In this document: piece after piece, positions 1 through 8,700 of the stretch
Position numbering within the stretch: position 1 is the stretch's first letter
Layout of the letters: every line of letters begins with the position of its first letter
Assembly: GCA_045613985.1 (NCBI GenBank)
Contig: JAZLCA010000036.1
Coordinates: 56,999 to 120,998 of the forward strand
Reading direction: 5' to 3'
DNA length: 64,000 nt
DNA from: SIG644 sp045613985
Lineage (GTDB): Bacteria; Bacillota; Clostridia; Oscillospirales; CAG-272
Notes under the pieces: generated by a model
The model's database searches: none
Told to the model about the DNA's origin: nothing
What the model saw: only the letters and a program-made list of their open reading frames with translations
Made by a program: the position numbers and the translations under genes

Positions 1-847
1 CGGTATCGGCATGATGCTCGCTCCCAACCAGCTTGTTATGTATCGCCTCGTCCGAGGAATACAGCGTGATCTGCAAGCTGTCAAGACCGCCCTGCTTTAA
101 TTTAGCCGCCAGTTCAGGCGTCAGCAGCACGCCGTTGGTGTTGACGCGGGTGACGAACCACTTAGCGTATTCCACAAGCTCGGCAAGATCCGCCCTTTGC
201 GTCGGCTCGCCCCCCGTAAAGGTCAGCATGGGAATGCCTGCCGCGCGCAGTTTATCGATCACACGTCTCCATTCGTCCGTGGAAAGCTCGCTTTTTTTAG
301 CATAGGTCTGCCCTGCGGCGTAGCAAAACAGACACTTCTGATTGCACTGCCAACAGCCCTCACCGTCCGTCATGGCACGGATCATCAGGTCCATGCGGTG
401 GGGAGCCCCCATGTGCTTGGCATAAGAGCGAATGGAAAGCTTTTCGATATCCTCGTCCACGTCACCGCCGCGGGCGATTTCAAATATAACGTCCATCATA
501 TAGGCAAGATCTTCGCGCACGACACGCGCGTCGGTACCGGGATAGACGCGGTGGGTGCGCTTGATGGTGCGCTCAGTCAGCTCCGCGATATCCTTCTGGC
601 TCATCTCTCGACCGTCAAAGACGTTGACCTCGTCGATCAGCGCCGACAGCAAAACGGACCAGGAATAGCCAAGCGGCAACAGATAATAGCCGTTGAGAAT
701 GACAATATATCCCGGATTGCGAAACAAACGGGGCGTCGGCGGCACGAGATGAATACGCACCACGCCCGGTCCATCGGGATTGAAGGTACAATGTTTTACG
801 CCCGCCCGCCATGCGCGCAGCTGCGCCAGTTTATTTTGTAGTCCCAT
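1..847 (-). CDS. Radical SAM protein, partial at window edge
   Basis: The gene starts at ATG 847 behind a GTGAGG ribosome site and runs off the left edge; 282 codons are visible. The motif CNQKCLFC (CX3CX2C), about residues 164-171, is the [4Fe-4S]/S-adenosylmethionine site, followed by a TFTGGEP motif typical of radical SAM enzymes. The roughly 160 residues before the cluster contain a segment (about residues 40-130) resembling a PqqD/RRE-type winged helix, with a hydrophobic 'GYSWSVLL' strand and an acidic helical end. That would hint at peptide modification, but this is inference. The C-terminal SPASM or other auxiliary-cluster region lies outside the window, so the substrate cannot be named. 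Confidence 0.85.
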   Translation of the reverse strand, partial: MGLQNKLAQLRAWRAGVKHCTFNPDGPGVVRIHLVPPTPRLFRNPGYIVILNGYYLLPLGYSWSVLLSALIDEVNVFDGREMSQKDIAELTERTIKRTHRVYPGTDARVVREDLAYMMDVIFEIARGGDVDEDIEKLSIRSYAKHMGAPHRMDLMIRAMTDGEGCWQCNQKCLFCYAAGQTYAKKSELSTDEWRRVIDKLRAAGIPMLTFTGGEPTQRADLAELVEYAKWFVTRVNTNGVLLTPELAAKLKQGGLDSLQITLYSSDEAIHNKLVGSEHHADT

Positions 848-875
848 AGCAACCTCACTTTGATTTGATAGTTCC

Positions 876-904
876 ATTATATCTCAATTTCACTTTCGTG
901 TCAA
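876..904 (-). promoter_or_regulatory. Sigma-A promoter of the radical SAM gene
   Basis: Read on the minus strand: TTGACA (899-904), a 17-nt spacer, TATAAT (876-881), both full consensus. The -35 box lies directly against the U-tract of the preceding pflA terminator. Confidence 0.85.
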
Positions 905-907
905 GAC

Positions 908-937
908 AAAACGAGGATGCCTTTCGGCATCCTCGTT
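908..937 (-). terminator. Intrinsic terminator after pflA
   Basis: A 12-bp perfect stem (AACGAGGATGCC with GGCATCCTCGTT) and 4-nt loop, followed on the minus strand by TTTGTCTTG. It sits just past the pflA stop codon. Confidence 0.85.
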
Positions 938-945
938 GGTCGATT

Positions 946-1668
946 CTATTTTCGGGGCAGCAAGTCTTGACACACTCGCTGTTGCATTTTTTCCACCATG
1001 GCCGCCGAGGGCTCGTCGTAGTCTTTAAAGCGGAAAGGAATGCTCATCTGCCCGTACTTGACGGCGCACATCTTTTTAAAGGGCAACAGTTCGACGGTGT
1101 CAATGCAGGGGTGACTGCCCACAAGCTCGCGCAGAAAAGCAATATTTTCATCGGTGTCGTTGAGCGTCGGAATAATGACCTGGCGAAGCGTGGTGGCAAT
1201 TCCCCGCTCGTTCAGATAATCGAGAAACGCCAGAGGCGCGTCCATGCCACATCCCACGAAAGCACGGTATTGCTCATCCGTCGGGTATTTGACATCCAAC
1301 AGCACCCGATCGGTGACCGAAAGCAGTGCTTGAACGTCATCGTTCCACACGCCCCCCGAAGTATCCAGACAGGTGTTTATCCCCTTCTTTCGACAGGCAT
1401 CGAAAAACACTTGGACGAAGCCCGCCTGCAAAAGCGGCTCGCCGCCCGAAACGGTCACCCCGCCGGCAGTGCCAAAATATTCACGGTAGCGCACGGCCTT
1501 GTCCGCCAGCTCGTCGGCATCGTACTGCGTACCTCCGCGGCAGTCCCAGGTATCGGGATTATGGCAGCATCCGCACCGCAAATTGCACCCTTGGGTGAAC
1601 ACGACGAAGCGGACACCGGGACCGTCCAGCGTGCCCAACGTCTGGATGGAATGTACCCATCCCGTCAT
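946..1668 (-). CDS. pflA: Pyruvate formate-lyase activating enzyme
   Basis: A 240-residue radical SAM enzyme that installs the glycyl radical on pyruvate formate-lyase using S-adenosylmethionine and a [4Fe-4S] cluster in the cytoplasm. The cluster motif is Cys28-x3-Cys32-x2-Cys35, within the family signature ending CHNPDTWD. The C-terminal part has the usual 'LLPF' and 'VELLPFKKM' region. The start at 1668 leaves only one base between this ATG and the pflB stop (1670-1672); a longer in-frame start at 1746 would lie inside pflB and adds unrelated residues. The gene is cotranscribed with pflB and ends at the hairpin at 908-937. Confidence 0.95.
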   Translation of the reverse strand: MTGWVHSIQTLGTLDGPGVRFVVFTQGCNLRCGCCHNPDTWDCRGGTQYDADELADKAVRYREYFGTAGGVTVSGGEPLLQAGFVQVFFDACRKKGINTCLDTSGGVWNDDVQALLSVTDRVLLDVKYPTDEQYRAFVGCGMDAPLAFLDYLNERGIATTLRQVIIPTLNDTDENIAFLRELVGSHPCIDTVELLPFKKMCAVKYGQMSIPFRFKDYDEPSAAMVEKMQQRVCQDLLPRK

Positions 1669-1669
1669 C

Positions 1670-3901
1670 TTACAGCACCTCGTGGAAGGTACGGCTGATG
1701 ACCTCGCGTTGCTGTTCACGGGATAGCTTATGGAAATTGACGGCATAACCCGACACGCGGATGGTCAGGTTGGGATAAGCCTCGGGGTCCTCGTAAGCTT
1801 TCATGAGCGTTTCACGGTTGAGTACGTTGACGTTGATATGATGCGCTCTTTTCGCAAAATATCCGTCCAAAATGGAAACCAAATTGCTCACTCGCTCCTC
1901 TTCACTTCTGCCAAGCGCAGCAGGAGTGATAGAGAAGGTATTGGAAATACCGTCGCGGCAATCGTCGTAGCTGATCTTGGCCACCGAGTTGAGCGATGCC
2001 AAAGCACCGTTCTTTTCACGGTTGTGCATGGGGTTGGCGCCGGGAGCAAAGGCAGCGGTTGCCTTTCTGCCGTCGGGAGTCGCGCCCGTGTGCTTGCCGT
2101 ACATGACGTTGGAGGTGATGGTCAGCACCGACAGCGTGTGGATCGCCTCACGGTAGGTCGGCGTCTTGCGCAGTTCGGTGATGGTCTTGTGGGTGATCTC
2201 CTTGGCAATGAGGTCAACGCGATCGTCATCGTTGCCAAAGGTGGGGAATTCTCCTTCGGTATTGAAATCAACAACAAATCCTCGGTCATCCTTCACGGGC
2301 TGTACGGATGCATACTTGATCGCACTGAGCGAGTCGGCAACGACGGAAAGTCCCGCAATACCAAAGGCCATAAAACGCTCGACGTAGGTGTCGTGCAAAG
2401 CCATCTGGGTTTTTTCATACGCATACTTATCATGCATATAATGGATGATATTCATGGTGTTGACGTACAGCTTGGACAGCCAGGCAAGATAAATATCAAA
2501 CCGCTCTGTCACCGCCGCATAATCCAGCTTATCCCCTGCCAGCACCGGCATCTGAGGGCCAATGCGCAAGCCGCTGGTGGTATCGTAACCGCCGTTGATG
2601 GCGATGAGCAACAGCTTAGCCAAATTGCAACGCGCGCCAAAGAACTGCATCTGTTTGCCCACCTTCATGGCGGAGACACAGCAAGCAATGGCGTAGTCAT
2701 CGCCGTAGACGGGGCGCATGACGTCGTCGTTTTCGTACTGGATGGAGTCGGTATCGACCGAAACCTTGGCGCAGAACGCCTTAAAGGACTCCGGCAGGCT
2801 GTTGGACCACAGCACCGTCAGATTGGGCTCGGGAGAGGAGCCCAGCGTGTAAAGCGTATTGAGCATACGGAAGCTGGACTTGGTAACAAGCGTTCTTCCG
2901 TCCTCGCCCATGCCGCCGACGACCTCGGTGATCCACATAGGATCGCCGCCGAACAGCTCGTTATATTCCCGGGTGCGCAAATGGCGAGCCATGCGAAGCT
3001 TGATGACGAAATCGTCCATCAGCTCCTGTGCGCCCTCTTCAGTCAGCGTGCCGTTTTGCAGGTCACGCTCCATGTAAATATCAAAGAAAGTGCTGACACG
3101 GCCCAGCGACATCGCCGCGCCGTTTTGCTCCTTAATGGAAGCAAGATAGGCAAAGTAGGTCCACTGGATAGCCTCGCGGGTATTCTTGGCGGGCTGGCTG
3201 ATATCATAACCGTACATAGCAGCCATTTCCTTCATATAGCCAAGGAAAGCGATCTGCTTGGCTACTTCCTCATCCAGACGGATGTGTTCCGCATCAAAAT
3301 CGCCGTCGGCCAGTTTAGCCTTATCCTTTTTCTTTTCTTCAACAAGACGATCTACGCCATACAACGCCACTCGGCGGTAGTCGCCAATGATACGGCCGCG
3401 GCCATAGGCATCGGGAAGACCTGTGATTACGTGGCACTTGCGTGCCTGACGCATTTCGTCCGTATAGGCGCGGAATACGCCGTCGTTGTGAGTGGTGCGG
3501 AAGCGAAATTCCTCCTCCACCTTGGGGCTGAGCTTGTAGCCGTACGCCTCACAGGCATTACGCACCATGCGCATACCGCCAAAGGGATTGACGCCCCGCT
3601 TCAGCGGTCTGTTGGTCTGAAGACCTACGATCAGCTCGTTGTCCTTGTCGATGTAGCCGGGAGAATAGCTCGTCAGCGACGAAACCGTCGCTGTATCAAT
3701 ATCCAGCACGCCGCCCTGCTGACGCTCCAGCGCAAACAAAGCCTGCACCTTTTTCATCAGCTCGCTCGTACGCCGACTGGGACCGGACAAAAAGTCGCTC
3801 CCGCCCTCGTAAGGGTTGTAGTTGGTCTGGATAAAGTCGCGAACGTTGATCTCCTCCTGCCAGACGCCCTCTTTGAAACCTTGCCAATTTGTGTGTTTCA
3901 T
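1670..3901 (-). CDS. pflB: Formate C-acetyltransferase (pyruvate formate-lyase)
   Basis: A 743-residue glycyl-radical enzyme converting pyruvate and CoA to acetyl-CoA and formate, central to anaerobic fermentation. The catalytic pair Cys407-Cys408 is visible in 'IACCVSAMKVG', and the glycyl radical site is Gly718 in 'RVSGYAV' near the C-terminus; length matches the family. The ATG at 3901 has an AAAGGAG site a few bases upstream. pflA follows with a one-base gap, so activase and enzyme are made together. It is driven by the consensus promoter at 4005-4033. The presence of both catalytic cysteines and the radical glycine separates it from diol dehydratase-like relatives. Confidence 0.97.
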   Translation of the reverse strand: MKHTNWQGFKEGVWQEEINVRDFIQTNYNPYEGGSDFLSGPSRRTSELMKKVQALFALERQQGGVLDIDTATVSSLTSYSPGYIDKDNELIVGLQTNRPLKRGVNPFGGMRMVRNACEAYGYKLSPKVEEEFRFRTTHNDGVFRAYTDEMRQARKCHVITGLPDAYGRGRIIGDYRRVALYGVDRLVEEKKKDKAKLADGDFDAEHIRLDEEVAKQIAFLGYMKEMAAMYGYDISQPAKNTREAIQWTYFAYLASIKEQNGAAMSLGRVSTFFDIYMERDLQNGTLTEEGAQELMDDFVIKLRMARHLRTREYNELFGGDPMWITEVVGGMGEDGRTLVTKSSFRMLNTLYTLGSSPEPNLTVLWSNSLPESFKAFCAKVSVDTDSIQYENDDVMRPVYGDDYAIACCVSAMKVGKQMQFFGARCNLAKLLLIAINGGYDTTSGLRIGPQMPVLAGDKLDYAAVTERFDIYLAWLSKLYVNTMNIIHYMHDKYAYEKTQMALHDTYVERFMAFGIAGLSVVADSLSAIKYASVQPVKDDRGFVVDFNTEGEFPTFGNDDDRVDLIAKEITHKTITELRKTPTYREAIHTLSVLTITSNVMYGKHTGATPDGRKATAAFAPGANPMHNREKNGALASLNSVAKISYDDCRDGISNTFSITPAALGRSEEERVSNLVSILDGYFAKRAHHINVNVLNRETLMKAYEDPEAYPNLTIRVSGYAVNFHKLSREQQREVISRTFHEVL

Positions 3902-4004
3902 ACGTTTCTCCTTTGTTTGAAAGAATCGCCCAGACGGTCGGCATTGCTGCTTTGCACTCCCATGCGGTACTCCGCAAATCCGTCAGTCATACAAAGCCAA
4001 TGGT

Positions 4005-4033
4005 AGTATACACCAAAAAAGAGCAATTGTCAA
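4005..4033 (-). promoter_or_regulatory. Sigma-A promoter of pflB-pflA
   Basis: Minus strand: TTGACA (4028-4033), 17-nt spacer, TATACT (4005-4010). It lies about 105 bases upstream of the pflB start and leaves a leader of about 100 nt in which no riboswitch-like structure was recognised. Confidence 0.85.
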
Positions 4034-4140
4034 GATGCTTTTCTTCGCTCTTTTAGATGATTTTGCAAAAGAAACACTATTTCTTGTGGTGCATTCCAAC
4101 AAAAACAGCACATATTGTTATTTTTTAAACAAAGAACAGA

Positions 4141-4173
4141 AAGAACCCCACGCGCAAACGCCGTGGGGTTCTT
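4141..4173 (-). terminator. Terminator after the 4.2-5.5 kb lipoprotein gene
   Basis: A 12-bp stem (AAGAACCCCACG with CGTGGGGTTCTT) just past the stop at 4178, followed on the minus strand by a T-rich run (TTCTGTTCTTTGTTT). Confidence 0.8.
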
Positions 4174-4177
4174 TTAT

Positions 4178-5533
4178 TTAAGGGGCAAACAGAACAACGT
4201 CCGTGCGCTCCCCTGTCGTGTTGGTAACGGTGATGGCATCGCCAGGCTTTGCTGTGAAAATGCAAGCGCCTCCAGCAATTTCTGCCTCAACACCGTTCAC
4301 CTTCACCGTCAGGCCTGCGCTGCAATCGATGCTGACCGTCTTTTCCTCGCCCTTCCAGTTCAAGTGAAGGGTAGCCGAGCCCTCAATACGCATGGCGGTA
4401 CTGCCGTATACGGGCAGCGCATCATTCTCAGCACCGCTATGCAGTGCAAGCGAAAACTCTACCGCGTTGACGGTAGCCGCGCCCTTCGAGGAAACGGTAA
4501 TGGAAACTTCATCTCCAGCATTGACGGGCAGATACAGACAAGCGCCGCCGTCGGTGTAGGAAGTTACCACGTAAGTAGTAGTGTTGTACATCATGATGTT
4601 ATTATCCGGCGTTGTGCAGGTCAGCACCAGATAGCCGGAAGCCGTCGCAGTATAGGTGTAGTAAACCGCACCCTCTGCAGGCACCTCAGCCGTCAGCGTC
4701 TTGTCTGCTTCGGCTCGATAGGGATTCCCCTGCGTACCGGGCAGAGATTCAAAGCAAACGGTAAAGGTGCATTCGGATGTCCCGGTGTTCGTCACAGTAA
4801 AGGGTATGGTGGAGTTGGTATCTGCCGCGCCCTTGACCAAAACGCGAATGACACCGTCCTCAGGCAAATATTCCTCGCCCTCATAAACGACCTTAGTCGT
4901 TGCGCCCTCAACCACGAGATAGCGGGTGCTGGTACCGCGGGCAAAACAATGATAGGTCACGCCTGCCGAAGCAGTCAGAGTCACCCGCTCGTCCCCCACG
5001 TAATAGGGCTTTTCTTCCGAGCCGTCGGGATTGTTATCCACAGCTTTGAATTCACGCATCGGTGCCTCCGCCGAAAATTCGACTTCTGCCATATTGCCCT
5101 CAACGTACCAGCCCTCCTCCAGGCCCTCGAACCAAACGGTATAGAGACCGGGAAGAAGCTCGGCATTAACGCATCCTGCATCGTCCGTCTTTGCGACCAA
5201 CGCGCTCTCGCCCTCGAACAACAGCGTCAGCGAAATACCAGCCATGGGATTTCCTTTTTCATCTTTGAGGGTAATGACCATATTTATGGGATCCACGCAA
5301 ATTTCGCCGCAGATCTCGCAATGGTTATCGCCGTCGGTATCGATATGATCTTCGCAAACGTCGACAGGCACTTCTGCACCGCAAACGTCGCATTTTCCAT
5401 CCTCGTCAGCGTCGGTGTGTGTCGCACAGGGCTGCTGCGGCACCTCATTCTTGCAAGCCGCCAATACAACCATCGCGCACACCATCAGACAGCACAACAG
5501 CACCGCCCATACTTTGCTCATATTCTTTTTCAT
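4178..5533 (-). CDS. Lipoprotein with Cys/His-Asp motifs and Ig-like domains
   Basis: A 451-residue predicted surface lipoprotein of unknown function. The start at 5533 is chosen for its GTGAGG ribosome site and the promoter at 5569-5597; the signal peptide ends in the lipobox VLAAC. Next come two tandem motifs of the form H-T/I-D-x-D-x-D-x-x-C-x-x-C-G (about residues 35-80), which could bind calcium or zinc. A prealbumin-like (carboxypeptidase-regulatory or SpaA-like) domain follows, with typical 'KDEKGNPMAG' and 'GLYTVWFEGL' strands, then beta-rich pre-peptidase-like repeats to the C-terminus. The same His/Cys motif recurs in the giant lipoprotein downstream. It is monocistronic, with its own promoter and terminator. 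Confidence 0.8.
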   Translation of the reverse strand: MKKNMSKVWAVLLCCLMVCAMVVLAACKNEVPQQPCATHTDADEDGKCDVCGAEVPVDVCEDHIDTDGDNHCEICGEICVDPINMVITLKDEKGNPMAGISLTLLFEGESALVAKTDDAGCVNAELLPGLYTVWFEGLEEGWYVEGNMAEVEFSAEAPMREFKAVDNNPDGSEEKPYYVGDERVTLTASAGVTYHCFARGTSTRYLVVEGATTKVVYEGEEYLPEDGVIRVLVKGAADTNSTIPFTVTNTGTSECTFTVCFESLPGTQGNPYRAEADKTLTAEVPAEGAVYYTYTATASGYLVLTCTTPDNNIMMYNTTTYVVTSYTDGGACLYLPVNAGDEVSITVSSKGAATVNAVEFSLALHSGAENDALPVYGSTAMRIEGSATLHLNWKGEEKTVSIDCSAGLTVKVNGVEAEIAGGACIFTAKPGDAITVTNTTGERTDVVLFAP

Positions 5534-5568
5534 AAGATTCCTCACATAATACATAGCATTAACGATTC

Positions 5569-5597
5569 ATTCTATCACAAAATCCACTGTTTTGCAA
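5569..5597 (-). promoter_or_regulatory. Sigma-A promoter of the 4.2-5.5 kb lipoprotein gene
   Basis: Minus strand: TTGCAA (5592-5597), 17-nt spacer, TAGAAT (5569-5574). It supports the start at 5533, because the longer in-frame start would leave almost no leader. Confidence 0.7.
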
Positions 5598-5649
5598 CCC
5601 TTTATACAAAAAAGCCATGACGCCACCGCAGTTTTTTCGCAAGCAAAAG

Positions 5650-5679
5650 AACGAACCGCATCTTTTGATGCGGTTCGTT
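5650..5679 (-). terminator. Terminator after the giant repeat lipoprotein
   Basis: A perfect 13-bp stem (AACGAACCGCATC with GATGCGGTTCGTT) and TTTT loop, followed on the minus strand by TCTTTTGCTT. It lies 35 bases past the stop at 5715. Confidence 0.85.
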
Positions 5680-5714
5680 GAAAAATATCAGTTGACGTGA
5701 GAATCGGTCAGCCT

Positions 5715-8700
5715 TTAAGATGCCGTCTCCGCCGTCAATATCAAATTGATGGTATCGGCGTTCTTACCTTGGGTAACAACAATAAAGACCTTGGTCTGGC
5801 CTTCCTCCAGCTCAAACACATAAGGAGCATTCAAAACGATCAACTCCGTGACATATCCGTCTTCAATGATGATCGCAGCATTTTCCTCACCTTCTGCAGG
5901 TGCCAAAATATATGTGCCGGTAGAGGGAGCTGTAAACGGAATGCTCACGCCCTTCCAACCGTTGGTCACTTTAATGGCATTATCGCCAATGGAAAACTTG
6001 GTCACTGTCTCAGTACCATCATCGACAGGCTCCTCATATTTCACCAGCGCCATCGGGATCTTCAACGACGGGCACTGGAACGTATAACTACCGTCGGGAG
6101 CAACCTGGATCAGTACATCCGTAGTCACTACACCGTCCTTGTAGAAGGTGAACGCACCGTCGGCATCGATTTGGTAAGTATAGGTGCCGGAATACAGCTG
6201 AGCATTGTTATCGACCAACGTCATCGTATCATTTCTAAAAATGAGCTTATAGTACGTCGTGCCGGAAAAATCAACGCGATATTCCCCATCCAGCCAAAGC
6301 GTATCGTCCTCGTCGGGCTCGACCGGCTGTTCAGGCTCCGTACTGCCACCACTAATTACGACATTAATATAATCCTCGGTGATCATATAATCAATCGACT
6401 GGAAGTAGAAGACGATGCTCTCCCCTGCCTCCAGCGTGAAGGTATAAGGAAGGGTTTCGATCCATTCCAGATTGGCATTATGCAGCCAGCCATTCGTCTC
6501 GCCGTCAGCCCAAGAAATAGTGTAGGTACCGGACACGGGGGCCGTGAAGAATGCCTTGATCATATCCTGGAAATATTCCGTAACCGTAACGTAAACGGTA
6601 TTCTCGCCGGGAAGCAGCATCACACCGGGATCCTCGGGAACAACCTCGCCCTCGCCCTCGGCAATCACAAGATCAATATAGTCTTCCGTGATAAAGAAGT
6701 CTGCCGACTGAACGTAGACGATGATGCTCTCGCCTTCCTCCAACTCAAAGGTGTAAGGCATATTCTCGATCCAGTTGCCCCACGCGTCGAACAGATCGCC
6801 ATTCGTCTCGCCGTCGGCCCAAGAAATGGTGTAGGTGCCGGCCCAAGGCGCCGTAAAGGTTGCCTTGGTCTGATTCTGGAAGAAGTTGGTGACGGTGACG
6901 TAAACACTGTTCTCACCCAACACCAACGTAGCGTCGGCCGGCAGTTCCGGCTCGTCCGTACCTTCGCCGGGTTGCTCACCGGGCTCGTCACCGCCCTCGG
7001 AAATGACTACGTCGATGTAATCCTCGTCGATCATCATATCCAGAGAAGCGAAGTAGAAGATGATGCTCTCACCCTCGGCAAGGGTGAAGGTATAGGGCAT
7101 ATTCTCGATCCAGTTGCCGTTAAAATCGTAAATATCCGCATTGCTCTCGCCTGCGGCAGGAGAAATGGTAAACGTACCTGCCCAGGGCGCGGTGAAGACC
7201 ATTTCGGTCCACTCAGGCCAGAAGTTGAGCACCTGAACGTGAATGCTGTTCTCGCCCAAGACAAGCAAGTTATCTGCGGGCTCATCTCCGCCCTGCGAGC
7301 CGCCCTCGGAAATGACTACGTCGATGTAATCCTCATCGATCATCGCATCCAGAGATGCGAAGTAGAAGATGATGCTCTCGCCCTCCGCAAGGGTGAAGGT
7401 ATAGGGCATATTCTCGATCCAGTTGCCGTTAAAATCGTAAATATCCGCATTGCTCTCGCCAGCGGCAGGAGAAATGGTAAACGTACCTGCCCAGGGTGCG
7501 GTGAAGACCATTTCGGTCCACTCAGGCCAGAAGTTGACCACCTGAACGTGAATGCTGTTCTCGCCCAAGACAAGCAAGTTATCTGCGGGCTCATCTCCGC
7601 CCTGCGAACCGCCCTCGGAAATGACTACGTCGATGTAATCCTCATCGATCATCATATCCAGAGAAGCGAAGTAGAAGATGATGCTCTCACCCTCCGCAAG
7701 GGTGAAGGTATAGGGCATATTCTCGATCCAGTTGCCGTCAAAATCGTAAATATCCGCATTGCTTTCGCCTGCGGCAGGAGAAATGGTAAACGTACCTGCC
7801 CAGGGCGCGGTGAAGACCATTTCGGTCCACTCAGGCCAGAAGTTGACCACCTGAACGTGAACGCTGTTCTCGCCCAAGACAAGCAAGTTGTCTGCAGGCT
7901 CATCACCGCTGCCACCTTCCTTGGTTACAACCAAGTCAACGGTATCGGAGGTGAAATCGCCGGTCAGAATGATGAACATCATAGTTTCGCCCGCACCCAA
8001 TTCAAAGGTATAGGGCAGATCCAGCATTTCCGAACCGTACATAGTCTCAATCAAAACAAATGCATTGTTTTCGCCGTGATCCGCAGACAAAACATACGTT
8101 CCTGCCTCGGTGGCAGTAAAGCCAATCACGACACCATTCCAAGGATCGTCCACTACAATGGAGTTGTTGCCCAGCACCAGCGCATCCTGGGTATCACCGC
8201 CGACATCCCCGCCGTCCTCGACCTTATTCAGCGGCTGTGCCATCATCAAAGCACTACACTGGAAGGTGAAACTGCCGTCCAGGCCAACCGAAATCAAAAT
8301 GTCGCTGACCGTGCCGTCTGCATGATAAATCGTCATACCACTGGTGGGAGTACCCTCATAGCTGTATGTGCCGCTATATGCACCGTTATTATGGTCTTCA
8401 ATCGTCAAAACACCATTTTCAAAGGTGAGGACATACAGACCGGGCATCAGGAAATCCACGCTGTATTTACCGTTGAATGCTTCATCATTGCCTTCATCGT
8501 TGTCCTCATCCTCTACCTTGATCAGCGTCTGAGGCATCATCAGTCCAGCGCACTGGAAGGTAGGACTGCCATCCAGACCAAGCGCGATGATCATGTCGCT
8601 CTCACTGCCATCCTCGTTGTAAACGGTCAGGCCGTTAACCAGCGAGCCGGTATAGGTATAGGTGCCGGCATAGGAACCGTTGTTGTAATCCTCAACGGTC

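Noticed and set aside
7003..7905. CRISPR-like repetition
   Set aside because: Repeats are 309 bp, coding, without spacers; they encode protein modules.
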